Program-made: the position numbers and the translations under genes
In this document: in pieces, positions 53,829-63,605 of the stretch
Layout of the letters: every line of letters begins with the position of its first letter
How positions within the stretch are numbered: the first letter of the stretch is position 1
NCBI RefSeq assembly: GCF_001931485.1
Contig: NZ_MSDV01000019.1
Span: forward strand, 186,001-250,000
DNA from: Burkholderia sp. SRS-W-2-2016
GTDB taxonomy: Bacteria > Pseudomonadota > Gammaproteobacteria > Burkholderiales > Burkholderiaceae
DNA length: 64,000 nucleotides
Direction of reading: 5' to 3'
Notes under the pieces: generated by a model
Seen by the model: only the letters and a program-made list of their open reading frames with translations
Databases searched by the model: none
Told to the model about the DNA's origin: nothing

Positions 53829-54512
53829 TTACGCGTCCGCCCAGCGACGTAGCAGATTGTGATAGATCCCGGTCAGACTCACGACGGTCGGATCGTTCGA
53901 GCCGCGCTCGGCGGCCAGCGTCTGCACATCGTTATCGAGTTGAAACAGCGTCGCGCGCTGGCCGTCGTCGCGCACCATGCTCTGGATCCAGAAGAACGAC
54001 GCCACTCGCTCCCCACGCGTGACCGGCGTCACGTGATGCAGGCTCGAAGCGGGGTAGAGCACCATATCGCCGGCCGGCAGTTTCGCGCGATGCACGCCGT
54101 AGGTATCTTCGATACACAGTTCGCCGCCGTCGTAGGTATCAGGCTCAGCGAGAAACAACGTTGCGGACAGATCGCTGCGAATCCGGAAATCGGTGCCGCG
54201 CAGCTGGCGGATCGCATTGTCGACATGAGTGCCGAAACCGTCGCCGCCCGCATAGCGGTTGAACAGCGGCGGAAATACCTTCAGCGGCAGCGCGGCGGAA
54301 AAGAACCGCTGGCTGCGGCCAAGCGCGTCCTGAATCGCATCGCCGATCGCGCGCGCGGCCGGCGAGCCTTCCGGCAGTTGCTGGTTACGCTTCGCTTGCG
54401 CGGACTGCTGACCGGAGGTCGCATTGCCGTCGATCCATTCGGCGGCGTCGAGTACTTCGCGGCATTGCGCGACCTGCTGTTTGCTGAGCACGTTTTGCAG
54501 ATGCAGCATCAT
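53829..54512 (-). CDS. piuC: PKHD-type Fe(II)/2-oxoglutarate dioxygenase PiuC
   Basis: A 227-residue PiuC/YbiX hydroxylase, the usual length. The iron ligands are His96 and Asp98 ([10 protein letters not shown]) and His159 ([12 protein letters not shown]); Arg169 ([12 protein letters not shown]) should bind 2-oxoglutarate. ATG at 54512 overlaps the Sel1-gene stop as ATGA; a second ATG follows at 54509. PiuC genes sit with Fiu/PiuA siderophore receptors in many proteobacteria, as here. The substrate hydroxylated is not known. Confidence 0.93.
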   Translation of the reverse strand: MMLHLQNVLSKQQVAQCREVLDAAEWIDGNATSGQQSAQAKRNQQLPEGSPAARAIGDAIQDALGRSQRFFSAALPLKVFPPLFNRYAGGDGFGTHVDNAIRQLRGTDFRIRSDLSATLFLAEPDTYDGGELCIEDTYGVHRAKLPAGDMVLYPASSLHHVTPVTRGERVASFFWIQSMVRDDGQRATLFQLDNDVQTLAAERGSNDPTVVSLTGIYHNLLRRWADA

Positions 54513-55318
54513 GAGCGGGATTCCTGCATGAAATTCGTCGCCGCGCGTGGCGGCGCGGCGAGGTGTTGTGGCCCAGCGCCGAGACTGCGCTCCAACGCCC
54601 GAAACGCGTCGACCGGCGAGGCCGCCAGCCACTCGCGCATCTTCGCGACGAACGCGACGGTCGCGGTGCGCGGCACCTGTTGCAACCACGGCAGCGCCGC
54701 ATCGATTTCGCCGCGCGCCGCGAGTAGCCGCGCGTAATTGAACTGGCCGCGAAAATCGCCGCCTTCGGCCGCGCGCCGGTAAAAGTCGAGCGCGGTGTCC
54801 TCATCGGCGTCGACAGTCCAACCGTCTTCATAAAAGCTGCCGATGAAGTTCAGCGACTTCGCGTGACCGAGTTCGGCCGCGCGCCGGAACCACACCAACG
54901 CCTCCACGCGATCGCAGTCGATCCCATTGCCGAGCGTAAGCGCCGAAGCGTAGTTGTACATCCCCCAGTCGAGCCCGGCCTGGGCCGCGAGCCGATACCA
55001 GTACACGGCGACCGGCGCGCACGGGGCGGTGCCCCAGCCATGCTCGTAGCAGCGCCCGAGCATGTTCATCGCCATCGGATGATCGCGGCGCGCCGCGTGT
55101 CTGAACCAGACGAACGCGGCGCCGACGTCGCGCGCCACGCCATGACCGTCGAGCAGATACTGGCCATACACCGCCTGGGCTTCGACGATACCGTTATGCG
55201 CGGCCGCCGCGACCCACTCGGCCGCCCGTTCGGGCGGGCCGGCGAGGATCGCGGCGAACTCGTCGCGCGACACGTTGGCGAGCGCCTGCACCGAGACGCC
55301 GGTCGTCGCGCGTTGCAT
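54509..55318 (-). CDS. Sel1-repeat (TPR-like) protein in siderophore operon
   Basis: A 269-residue soluble protein with several Sel1-like repeats: AEAQAVYG-type helices recur as [52 protein letters not shown] and [19 protein letters not shown]. The ATG overlaps the receptor stop by one base (TGATG), so translation is coupled on both sides. Sel1 proteins act as interaction scaffolds. Its placement between receptor and PiuC suggests a helper role in iron or siderophore handling. Confidence 0.9.
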   Translation of the reverse strand: MQRATTGVSVQALANVSRDEFAAILAGPPERAAEWVAAAAHNGIVEAQAVYGQYLLDGHGVARDVGAAFVWFRHAARRDHPMAMNMLGRCYEHGWGTAPCAPVAVYWYRLAAQAGLDWGMYNYASALTLGNGIDCDRVEALVWFRRAAELGHAKSLNFIGSFYEDGWTVDADEDTALDFYRRAAEGGDFRGQFNYARLLAARGEIDAALPWLQQVPRTATVAFVAKMREWLAASPVDAFRALERSLGAGPQHLAAPPRAATNFMQESRS

Positions 55319-57567
55319 CAATAGTGCGCGTTGAGCGTCAGGAACGCCGAGCGTCCCGGCGCGATCGACGCGTAGTGCGATGCATACGCCTGGTCGTAAT
55401 ACGTGCGGTTGAAGATGTTCTGCACGTTCAGCTGCAGATCGAGATGCTTGTTCACGCGATACGTGGCCATCCCGTCGAAGCGCCAGTACGACGGCACTGC
55501 CCGCAGATTCGCGGTGTCGCCGTAGACCTGCGACATGTAGAACGCGCCGCCGCCGACCGTAAACTTGGGCAGTACTTCGTAATTGGTCCACAGGCTGATG
55601 CTGTTCTTCGGCGTGTTCGGGAACTGGTTGCCGTTATCCGCGGTGGTCTTGCCGTTGTCGCGCAGCTCGCTCTTCAGATACGTGTAGCCGCCGAACACCT
55701 GCCACTTCGGCGTGATCTGGCCGGCTACGCCGAATTCGAAACCTTGCACGCGCTTGCTGCCGACCATCGCGTAGCTGTTGTCCGGCAACGTCACGCGCGC
55801 ATTGGTGGTGTCGATCTGGAAGATCGCGCCGGTCAGCGACAGCTTGTTGTTCAGCACGTCCCACTTGGTGCCGAGTTCGATGCTGCGGTTCTTTTCCGGC
55901 GACAGGTCGGCCGCGTTCAGGCCGACGCCGTTACGGCCCGGGGTCAGCGACTGGGTTTCGCTGCCCTGGCCGAGCAGCGAACCGGCCGGCGTCGACGAGG
56001 TTGCGATCGACGTATAGATGCTGCCGTTCGAAGCCGGCTTGAACACGAGGCCGACCTGGTAGTTGAACAGCGTGTCGTCGCGCGACACGCGGGTCGAGCC
56101 GTTGGCGGCGGTGTTGCGGAAGTCGGTCGAGTAGTCGTCGACGCGCAGCCCGACGTTGGCCTGCCAGCGTTTGGTCAGCTCGATCGTGTCGAACGCGTAG
56201 ATCGACTTGGTAACCGTGCGTTGCTCGCTCGGGTCTTCGTTCTTCCTGATCGAGCCGGCCCACGGATCGTTCGGATTCGGGTTCCACAGGCTCGTGCAGT
56301 TGTAGCCCGACGCCGCGCCGATGCCGTTGGTGCGGCAGATCGCGCCGGTCGCGGTCGCGACCGTGTACGCATCGTTGACGCTGGTTTCGCGCGACAACTC
56401 GATACCGGTCGTGAAGCTGTGCTTCAGGAAGCCCGTCTTGAACTCGCCGAACAGCTCGGTCTGGTTCGCGAGGCTGTAGACGTCGGCGGCCCGCGTATTC
56501 GCGCGGCGCCACACCATGCCGTTGACGACGTTGCCCTGGCTGTCGTCCGGCTGGGTCCAGATGTAGTCCTGGGTCGACTTCGTGTAGCGGGTGGTGTTGC
56601 GGATCGTCAGATCGCGGTTGATGTCGTGCTCGATGCGCACGGTCCCGACATCCGACGTGGTCTTGCGGAAATCGCGGTCGATCAGGCCATAGAAGTTGTG
56701 ACGGTCCACGGGCGCCGGGTAGATCGTGTCGACGTTGGCCGGCTTGTTGGTGGTCGTGTAGTAGTACGGAATACCGCTGTCCGGCAGATCGTCCGTTTGC
56801 AGGTGGTAGTAGCTTGCGGTGATGCGGGTCGGTGTGCCGAGACCGTAGGTGAACGACGGCGCGATGCCCCAGCGTTCGTTGTTGACCGCGTCGCGGCCGG
56901 CCACGTCGTTGTTGTGGCTCATCACGTTCAGGCGGAACGCCGCGTGATCGGCCATCTGCCAGTTGCCGTCGGCGGTGAAGCGGCGGTAACGGTCGGTGCC
57001 GAGGCCGACGCTGCCGTCGGCGGTGGTGCCCAGGTGCGGGGTCTTGGTGATCAGGTTGATGCTGCCGCCCGCGCCGCCGCGCCCGCCGAACGCGCCGTCC
57101 GAGCCCTTGGTCACTTCGATGTTTTCGATGTTGAACACTTCGCGGGTGGTCGCGCCGACGTCGCGCATCCCGTCGACGAAGGTGCTGCCCTGCGCGTCGT
57201 AGCCGCGGATGAACGGCCGGTCGCCGAGCGGGTTGCCGCCTTCGCCGGCGCCGAACGTGATGCCCGGCACGGTGCGCAGCGCTTCGGTCAGCGTCGACGC
57301 GCCGGTGCTGCGGATCAGTTCCTGCGGAATCACGGTGACCGACTTCGGCGTATCGACGAGCGGCGCGGTGAATTTGACCGAGGACGATTGATCGACCTTG
57401 AAGCCGTCGTCCGACTGGCCCTGCACCGTGATCGGCGCGAGTTGGCCTTCCCGGTCGGGCGGCGCGGCAGCGGTGGTGCTCTGCGCGAGGGCAGGGCCGG
57501 CAGCCAGTACGCCGCACAGTGTCGTGCTGATTTTGCTCAGCTTAGGATCGTCGGACCGCAACTTCAT
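55318..57567 (-). CDS. TonB-dependent catecholate siderophore receptor, Fiu/PiuA-like
   Basis: A 749-residue outer-membrane receptor. Signal peptide to about residue 28, plug domain (KSVTVIPQELIRSTGASTLTEALRTVPGITFG; RGYDAQGSTFVDGMRD; GRGGAGGSINLITK) and a 22-strand barrel ending in the aromatic LTLNAHY. Co-occurrence with PiuC places it near Fiu/PiuA, which take up monomeric catecholates and catechol-bearing antibiotics. I chose ATG at 57567 because GGGG lies six bases ahead; ATG 57573 and TTG 57582 are alternatives. A Fur-type promoter precedes it. Confidence 0.9.
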   Translation of the reverse strand: MKLRSDDPKLSKISTTLCGVLAAGPALAQSTTAAAPPDREGQLAPITVQGQSDDGFKVDQSSSVKFTAPLVDTPKSVTVIPQELIRSTGASTLTEALRTVPGITFGAGEGGNPLGDRPFIRGYDAQGSTFVDGMRDVGATTREVFNIENIEVTKGSDGAFGGRGGAGGSINLITKTPHLGTTADGSVGLGTDRYRRFTADGNWQMADHAAFRLNVMSHNNDVAGRDAVNNERWGIAPSFTYGLGTPTRITASYYHLQTDDLPDSGIPYYYTTTNKPANVDTIYPAPVDRHNFYGLIDRDFRKTTSDVGTVRIEHDINRDLTIRNTTRYTKSTQDYIWTQPDDSQGNVVNGMVWRRANTRAADVYSLANQTELFGEFKTGFLKHSFTTGIELSRETSVNDAYTVATATGAICRTNGIGAASGYNCTSLWNPNPNDPWAGSIRKNEDPSEQRTVTKSIYAFDTIELTKRWQANVGLRVDDYSTDFRNTAANGSTRVSRDDTLFNYQVGLVFKPASNGSIYTSIATSSTPAGSLLGQGSETQSLTPGRNGVGLNAADLSPEKNRSIELGTKWDVLNNKLSLTGAIFQIDTTNARVTLPDNSYAMVGSKRVQGFEFGVAGQITPKWQVFGGYTYLKSELRDNGKTTADNGNQFPNTPKNSISLWTNYEVLPKFTVGGGAFYMSQVYGDTANLRAVPSYWRFDGMATYRVNKHLDLQLNVQNIFNRTYYDQAYASHYASIAPGRSAFLTLNAHY

Positions 57568-57656
57568 GTTCATCCCCGTCAAGTTCAGGACGCCGGGTCG
57601 GGTGTGGTCTCCTTACCCCGACATTCCATGTTTATTACAAAGTTCTTGCGGGACGG

Positions 57657-57685
57657 ATTCTATGCAAACTCGTAGTAATTGAGAA
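57657..57685 (-). promoter_or_regulatory. Sigma-70 promoter of siderophore receptor operon
   Basis: Minus strand: -35 TTCTCA (57685-57680), a 17-nt spacer and -10 TAGAAT (57662-57657; five of six bases match the consensus). The -35 lies inside a Fur-type palindrome. Confidence 0.65.
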
Positions 57686-57696
57686 GCGTTCTCAAT
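57678..57696 (-). promoter_or_regulatory. Fur box, predicted
   Basis: ATTGAGAA-GCG-TTCTCAAT, a perfect 8-3-8 inverted repeat with the outer arms and spacing of betaproteobacterial Fur sites (TGAGAA/TTCTCA core). It overlaps the -35 of the receptor promoter, so Fur-Fe would block it. The rest of the gap 57697-57971 holds no other feature that I can support. Confidence 0.75.
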
Positions 57697-57971
57697 CAGT
57701 GTTTAAAGAGATAAGGCCTGGAAAGGGTGCGGGAGGCGGTGGGTTTGAGGGTGCGAAGAGGCGTGTAGGACGGTCAAAGGCGAAAATTACCGACTGCTTG
57801 CGCTCTGAAGAGCGATTCGCGGGAAGTTTGACGACGCGCAAAAAATTGGTGCTCGGGACGTGGGCTGAGTGCAACATGTGTTGCAAAAACCGCACATTGA
57901 GGACGGCGGACCGACACGTCAGTGGCGGTCCGGCTGTCTCAAAGCTTTCTGGAAATTACAGCCTGAGCGGG

Positions 57972-59204
57972 CTAAAACCGCTCGACCCGGAATGGTCGCG
58001 GATCGACCAGCGTCGGCTCGCCGGTCATCATTTCGGCGAGTAGCCGGCCCGTCACCGGACCGAGCGTGAGGCCGTGATGCGCGTGACCGAACGCGAACCA
58101 TAAGCCTTGATGTTTGGGCGCCGGGCCGATGACCGGCATCATGTCCGGCGTGCACGGGCGGCGTCCCATCCACGGCTCGGCATCGAGACGTTCGCCGAGC
58201 GGGAACAGCGTGCGCGCGATCGGCTCGACCGCGTCGAGTTGCACCGGCGTCTTGGCCGCCTCGGCGCGCGCGATTTCGGCGCCGGTGGTCAGGCGGATGC
58301 CGCGCGCCATCGGCGCGAGCACGTAGCCGTGTTCGACATCGAGCACCGGATGATTGAGTTGCGCGCTCTGGCGCGGCGCGTAATGCATGTGATAGCCGCG
58401 CTTGACCGCGAGCGGCAACCGGTAGCCGAGCCGCTCGCACACGTGGCCCGACCACGGGCCGAGCGCGACGACCGCCGAGCTCGCGGTCAGCGTGCCTTCC
58501 AGCGTATCGACCTGCCAGCCTTCGCGCAGCGTGTCGGCGTCGCCGTTATAGAAGCGGCCGCCGAGCGCTTCGAAATAGCGCGCGTATGCGTTGACGAGCG
58601 CGTTCGGATCGTTGACCGAATCGGCTTGCGGATAACGCAGACCGCCTTGCAGGCGCTTGTCGAGATCGGGTTCGAGCTGTTGCAGGCGCGGCGCGTCGAG
58701 CGTTTCGAATTCGACGCCGTATTCGCGCTGCCATTGCTCGGCGAGGCGGGTTTCGGCGTCGCGCGCGGCCGCGCTGCGAAACACCTTGATCCAGCCGATC
58801 GGCCGTAGCAGATCGCTCGCATGCGCGGCGGCGGCGAGCGCGCGATGTTCGCTGACGCAATGCTCGATCAGCGTCGCGTAGGACTTCGCGATTTCAGCGT
58901 GTTTCGCCGGATGCGAATTGCGCCAGTAGCGCCACAGGAACGGCGCGACTTCGAGCAGTGCATCGGCGTGATAGCGCACGTCGGGCGACTGGTTGCGCGC
59001 GTAGCGCAGCAGCGTGCCGAGCCCGCGCGGAAACGCGTATGGATAGACGCCTTCGCGCTGGATCAGCCCGGCATTGCCGAACGAGGTTTCGTTGCCGGGC
59101 TGCTTGCGGTCGATCAGCGCGACCTGGCGCCCGCGCTGTTGTAGATGCACGGCAACGCAGACACCGACAATGCCGGCGCCGAGCACCACGGTATCGAATT
59201 TCAT
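57972..59204 (-). CDS. FAD-dependent D-amino-acid dehydrogenase-like oxidoreductase
   Basis: A 410-residue DadA/DAO-type flavoenzyme. The N-terminal FAD loop is VVLGAGIVGVCVAVHLQQRG, with NAGLI soon after. The C-terminal region has RRPCTPDMMPVIGPAP and FAFGHAHHGLTLGPVTGRLLAEMM. It oxidises D-amino acids or related secondary amines to keto acids. GGGAG lies just before the ATG at 59204; the frame is open upstream but without a site. It stands alone between the siderophore operon and a divergent DUF3348 gene. The exact substrate is uncertain. Confidence 0.88.
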   Translation of the reverse strand: MKFDTVVLGAGIVGVCVAVHLQQRGRQVALIDRKQPGNETSFGNAGLIQREGVYPYAFPRGLGTLLRYARNQSPDVRYHADALLEVAPFLWRYWRNSHPAKHAEIAKSYATLIEHCVSEHRALAAAAHASDLLRPIGWIKVFRSAAARDAETRLAEQWQREYGVEFETLDAPRLQQLEPDLDKRLQGGLRYPQADSVNDPNALVNAYARYFEALGGRFYNGDADTLREGWQVDTLEGTLTASSAVVALGPWSGHVCERLGYRLPLAVKRGYHMHYAPRQSAQLNHPVLDVEHGYVLAPMARGIRLTTGAEIARAEAAKTPVQLDAVEPIARTLFPLGERLDAEPWMGRRPCTPDMMPVIGPAPKHQGLWFAFGHAHHGLTLGPVTGRLLAEMMTGEPTLVDPRPFRVERF

Positions 59205-59455
59205 GCTCCCTGTCCGTCTTATGTGTTCACTGCGTGTGAAGCGCTGCCGCGAGTCAGCGCGCGGCGAGTCGCGAGCTTTCATCTTATACAGGGATGGGGC
59301 TGCTTAGCTATCGGCAAAAAACCGTGCTCGGGAAAACGTGTGCCGGCGCCGTTAACTTCGTATTCGAACGGCGGGTTTAAACAGGCGTTGCAACGGGGCA
59401 CTTCGGTGTCGTACCCGCCAGCGTGTAAACTGCTGACTTTTTTGCTTCCGGTGGT

Positions 59456-60454
59456 ATGTCGCAAGCCCCTCAGCGCAGCGCCCTCAGCGGGCTCGCGCTC
59501 GTTCGTTTACTGGCCCGTCTGGGCGAGGCCGACGTCGCCGAATCGACGCAGTCGCTGGCCGACCGGCTGAGCCAGTGGCTCGGCTGGACCGATGCGATCG
59601 CGTTGTCGTCGGCGTTGAGCGGCGGCCCGCCCGCGGTGGCCGGCGGCGCGCGGCCGTTCGGCCGTGCCGAGGAGGACGAATGCACCCGCGTGCGGCGCGC
59701 GCTGGTGAGTTCGATCGCCGGTGATGCGCTGTTCGCCAGCTCGCGGCGGCGCGGGGCGGTGCCGGCGCCGCGAAGTGCGGCGACGAGCGCGGCGATGAAT
59801 GCGCCGATGAATGCGCCGATGAACGCACGACCCGCGTCGGCCCGTGCGTCCGCGCTGCTCGACGTGAACCCGCAGGCCGACTACGCGGTGTTCCGCCAGC
59901 GCTATCTCGCTCTTCAGCAGTCGATGGAAACCGCAATCGGCACGTTGCGCAGCCGGCTGCGCGCGCTGCTCGCCACCCAGGCGCCGGCGCTCGCGCGGCT
60001 CGCGGTGGTCGACGCGGTGATGGAGCGGGCGCTCGCCGAGCGCGAGCGCAGTTTGCTCGGCGCGGTGCCGGGTTTGCTGGGCGGCCATTTCGAGCGGCTG
60101 CGCAAGGCGGAGCAGCGGCGGGTGGCCGAGCTTGAAGCGGTTGAAGCGCAGGCCGTGGCCGCCGCCGCGCAGAAGCAGGCCGACGGCGGAGCGGCCGAAG
60201 GCGGAGCAGTAGACGACGCCAGCGCGCGGCAAGCCGAGCCCATGGACGCCACCGCGCCGGCTCCGGCCGCCACCGCGGGCGCAGCGACCTCGCAACCCGC
60301 TGTGGCAACCGCATCCCCGAGCCACGTCGCGCTTTCCGCGCCCGACGCGTGGCTCGACGTATTCCGCAAGGACATGCAGAGCGTTTTGCTTGCCGAACTG
60401 GATGTTCGTTTTCAACCGGTCGAAGGGCTGCTCGCGGCCCTTCGCGCCTGCTAA
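59456..60454 (+). CDS. DUF3348 family protein
   Basis: A 332-residue Ala-rich protein. It has a conserved N-terminal helix (SGLALVRLLARLGEADVAES), a low-complexity middle with a MetAsnAlaPro repeat (MNAPMNAPMNAR), a helical region (RQRYLALQQSMETAIGTLRSRL) and a polar C-terminus. There is no signal or membrane helix. It starts the DUF3348-DUF802-MotB-like row, with the next ATG 10 bp after its stop, so it is likely a cytoplasmic partner of that membrane complex. Its function is unknown. Confidence 0.85.
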   Translation: MSQAPQRSALSGLALVRLLARLGEADVAESTQSLADRLSQWLGWTDAIALSSALSGGPPAVAGGARPFGRAEEDECTRVRRALVSSIAGDALFASSRRRGAVPAPRSAATSAAMNAPMNAPMNARPASARASALLDVNPQADYAVFRQRYLALQQSMETAIGTLRSRLRALLATQAPALARLAVVDAVMERALAERERSLLGAVPGLLGGHFERLRKAEQRRVAELEAVEAQAVAAAAQKQADGGAAEGGAVDDASARQAEPMDATAPAPAATAGAATSQPAVATASPSHVALSAPDAWLDVFRKDMQSVLLAELDVRFQPVEGLLAALRAC

Positions 60455-60464
60455 CTGGGACCCC

Positions 60465-63400
60465 ATGTCCAGATATCGTATCGATCTCGTTGTGTTTCTC
60501 GCGGGCCTCGCCGCGGCGTGCTGGATCGCCGTCGGTTATGCCGTCGCCAACCCGCTCGCGTTCGCGGTCACGCTGCTGATCGGCGTGTTCTACGTGCTCG
60601 GCGCACTCGAATTGCGCCGTTACAGCCAGGCCACCGCGACGCTGAGCGGCGCGCTCGCCAGGCTGTCCGCGTCGCCGCCGAGCCTCGCCGCGTTTCTCGA
60701 AGGCGTGCATCCGAGCCTGCGCAATCCGGTGCGGCTGCGCGTCGAAGGCGAGCGCGCGGCGCTGCCCGGACCGGCGCTGGCGCCGTATCTGGTCGGCCTG
60801 CTGGTGCTGCTCGGGATGCTCGGCACGCTGCTCGGGATGGTGATGACGCTGCGCGGCACCGGCCTCGCGCTGGAAAGCGCGAGCGACCTGCAGGCGATCC
60901 GCGCGTCGTTGGCGGCGCCGGTCAAGGGCCTCGGCTTCGCGTTCGGCACGTCGATCGCGGGGGTTTCGACGTCGGCGATGCTCGGCCTGCTGTCGGCGCT
61001 GTGCCGCCGCGAACGGCTCGAAGCCGCACAGCAGCTCGATCTGAAGATCGCGACGACGCTGCGCATCTATTCGCAAGGTCATCAGCGCGACGAGAGTTTC
61101 AAGCTGCTGCAACGCCAGGCCGATGCGACGCCGCTGCTGGTCGATCGTCTGCAGACGATGATGAGCGCGCTCGAACAGCAGAGCGCCGCGTCGAACGAAC
61201 GGCAGCTCGCTAGCCTCGACGCGTTCTACGGCCGCACCGAGGCCGCGTATCTGCGGCTGGCCGGCGTGATCGAGCAGTCGCTGAAGGACAGCGTGACCGG
61301 CAGCGCGCGCGCCGCCGGCGAGGCATTGCAGCCGGTCGTGCAGGCGACGCTGGCCGGTCTCGCGCGCGAGACCACTACGCTGCACGAGTCGGTGACGCAG
61401 GCGGTGCAGCGGCAGCTCGACGGGATGACGAGCGGCTTCGCGGCGACCAGCGCGAACGTCGCGACGATCTGCGCCGATGCGCTCGCCGGCCACCGCCAGG
61501 CCAGCGACGCGCTGGCCACGCAGCAGAGCGCGTCGCTGGAGCGTGTCGCCGAAGCGTTCGAACAGCGCTCGGCCGCGTTGCTCGACGGCGTGTCCGCGCG
61601 CCTCGACGCGACCGCCAGCGGGATCTCGCAGGCGTGGGGTGACGCGTTGGCGCAGCAGCAGGGCGCCGCCGACAAGCTCGCCGCGAACAACGAACAGGCG
61701 CTCGCCGGCGCCGCCGCGACGTTCGAACGGCATTCGGCCGCGCTGCTGGAAGCGGTCGGCCGCTCGCAGTCGAACCTGCAAACCGAACTGGCCGCGCGCG
61801 ACGAGCAGCGCCTTGCCGCATGGGCCGACACGCTCGGCGCGGTGAGCACGAAGCTCGACGAACAGTGGCAACAAAGCGGCGCGCACCACGCGGCCCGTCA
61901 GCAGGAAATCTGCGACGCGCTCGCGCAAACCGCGCGCGATATTTCCGCGCAGACGCAAACCCACGCGAGCGCGACGCTCGCCGAGATCGAGCGCCTCGTG
62001 CAGGTGGCTGCCGACGCGCCGAAGGCCGCGGCGAACCTGCAGGCCGAACTGATCGCGCGCGACGAGCAGCGCTTCGCGACGTGGACCGACACGCTCGGCG
62101 CGCTGGCGGCGAAACTGAACGAACAATGGCAGCAGAGCAGCGTGCAGACCGCGAGCCGCCAGCAGGAGATCTTCGACGCGCTGACGCAAACCGCGCGCGA
62201 TATCTCCGCACAGACGCAGACTCACGCGAGCGCGACGCTGGCGGAAATCGACCGTCTCGTGCAGGCGGCGGCCGACGCGCCGAAGGCGGCGGTGAACCTG
62301 CAAGCGGAACTGGCGGCGCGTGACGAACAGCGCTTCACCACGTGGACCGAAGCGCTCGGCGCGCTGACCGCCAAGCTGACCGAACAATGGCAGCAGACCG
62401 GTTCGCAGACCGCGACGCGTCAACAGGAAATCTGCGACGCGCTCGCGCAGACCGCGCGGGACATTTCCACGCAGACGCAAACGCACGCCAGCGCGACGAT
62501 GGCGGAAATCGAGCGCCTCGTGCAAGTCGCCGCCGACGCACCGAAGGCCGCCGCGAACCTGCAAGCGGAACTGGCCGCACGCGACGAACAGCGCTTCACC
62601 ACGTGGACCGAAGCGCTCGGCGTGCTGACCGCCAAGCTGACCGAACAATGGCAGCAGACCGGTTCGCAGACCGCGACACGTCAGCAGGAAATCTGCGACG
62701 CGCTCGCGCAAACCGCGCGCGACATCTCCACGCAGACGCAAACGCATGCGAGCGCGACGCTGGCCGAAATCGACCGCCTCGTGCAAGTCGCCGCCGATGC
62801 ACCGAAGGCCGCCGCGAACCTGCAAGCGGAACTCGCCGCACGCGACGAACAGCGCTTCACCTCGTGGACCGACACGCTCGGCGCGTTGACCGCCAAGCTG
62901 ACCGAACAGTGGCAGCAGACCGGTTCGCAGACCGCGACCCGTCAACAGGAAATCTGCGACGCGCTCGCGCAAACCGCACGCGATATCTCCACGCAGACGC
63001 AAACGCACGCGAACGCGACGATCGCCGAGATCGAGCGTCTGGTGCAGGCGGCGTCGGAAGCGCCGAAGGCCGCGGCCGACGTGATCGCGGAGCTGCGTCA
63101 GAAACTGTCCGACAGCATGGTCCGCGATACCGCGATGCTGGACGAGCGCAGCCGCCTGCTGGCGACGCTCGAAACGCTGCTCGACGCGGTGAATCATGCG
63201 TCGACCGAACAGCGCGCGGCGGTCGACGGTCTCGTCACGACCTCGGCCGACCTGCTCGAACGGGTCGGCAAGCGCTTCACCGATCATCTGGAGCACGAGA
63301 CCGGCAAGCTCGGCGACGTGGCCGCCCAGGTCACCGGCAGCGCGGTCGAAGTGGCGAGCCTCGGCGATGCGTTCGGCGCGGCCGTGCGCGTGTTCGGCGA

Positions 63401-63605
63401 AGCGAACGACAAGCTCGTCTCGCACCTCGAACGGATCGAGACGGCGCTCGACAAATCGCTCGCCCGCAGCGACGAACAGCTCGCGTACTACGTCGCGCAG
63501 GCGCGTGACGTGGTCGACCTCAGCGTGATGTCGCAGAAGCAGATCGTCGAAGATCTGCAAGTGCTGGCCGCCAAGCGCGCGCGCGCCGGAGCTGACGCCG
63601 TATGA
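60465..63605 (+). CDS. DUF802 protein: MotA/ExbB-like channel with very long repeated cytoplasmic tail
   Basis: A 1,046-residue protein. Helices at about 6-28, 30-48, 108-128 and 155-178. The last two resemble the ExbB/MotA ion-channel core (GMLGTLLGMVMTLRGTG; LGFAFGTSIAGVSTSAMLGLL). Residues ~180-1046 form a long helical tail. Five tandem 87-residue repeats occupy 438-872 (unit begins LQAELAARDEQRF, ends AADAPKAAAN); DUF802 covers part of each unit. The end carries coiled-coil-like sequence (YYVAQARDVVDLSVMSQKQ). The start ATG follows GGGA. It overlaps a MotB/OmpA-like gene by ATGA, suggesting a two-part stator. Confidence 0.85.
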   Translation: MSRYRIDLVVFLAGLAAACWIAVGYAVANPLAFAVTLLIGVFYVLGALELRRYSQATATLSGALARLSASPPSLAAFLEGVHPSLRNPVRLRVEGERAALPGPALAPYLVGLLVLLGMLGTLLGMVMTLRGTGLALESASDLQAIRASLAAPVKGLGFAFGTSIAGVSTSAMLGLLSALCRRERLEAAQQLDLKIATTLRIYSQGHQRDESFKLLQRQADATPLLVDRLQTMMSALEQQSAASNERQLASLDAFYGRTEAAYLRLAGVIEQSLKDSVTGSARAAGEALQPVVQATLAGLARETTTLHESVTQAVQRQLDGMTSGFAATSANVATICADALAGHRQASDALATQQSASLERVAEAFEQRSAALLDGVSARLDATASGISQAWGDALAQQQGAADKLAANNEQALAGAAATFERHSAALLEAVGRSQSNLQTELAARDEQRLAAWADTLGAVSTKLDEQWQQSGAHHAARQQEICDALAQTARDISAQTQTHASATLAEIERLVQVAADAPKAAANLQAELIARDEQRFATWTDTLGALAAKLNEQWQQSSVQTASRQQEIFDALTQTARDISAQTQTHASATLAEIDRLVQAAADAPKAAVNLQAELAARDEQRFTTWTEALGALTAKLTEQWQQTGSQTATRQQEICDALAQTARDISTQTQTHASATMAEIERLVQVAADAPKAAANLQAELAARDEQRFTTWTEALGVLTAKLTEQWQQTGSQTATRQQEICDALAQTARDISTQTQTHASATLAEIDRLVQVAADAPKAAANLQAELAARDEQRFTSWTDTLGALTAKLTEQWQQTGSQTATRQQEICDALAQTARDISTQTQTHANATIAEIERLVQAASEAPKAAADVIAELRQKLSDSMVRDTAMLDERSRLLATLETLLDAVNHASTEQRAAVDGLVTTSADLLERVGKRFTDHLEHETGKLGDVAAQVTGSAVEVASLGDAFGAAVRVFGEANDKLVSHLERIETALDKSLARSDEQLAYYVAQARDVVDLSVMSQKQIVEDLQVLAAKRARAGADAV
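61776..63080 (+). repeat. Five 261-bp in-frame tandem repeats
   Basis: Five consecutive 261-bp units starting at 61776, 62037, 62298, 62559 and 62820. Units 3-5 are nearly identical in DNA; units 1-2 diverge more. Each encodes 87 residues. High identity predicts copy-number change by recombination between strains. Confidence 0.93.

Noticed and set aside
55324..57675. A 783-codon open frame antisense to the siderophore receptor
   Set aside because: Composition-driven shadow; the opposite strand encodes a complete receptor with signal peptide and Fur promoter.
61776..63080. CRISPR-like array
   Set aside because: Units are 261 bp, contiguous and in frame without spacers; they encode protein repeats.
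59484..63560. A 1,358-codon open frame antisense to DUF3348/DUF802
   Set aside because: Arg/Gly-rich shadow of a GC-rich, repeated sense gene; no ribosome site, and sense proteins have family motifs.
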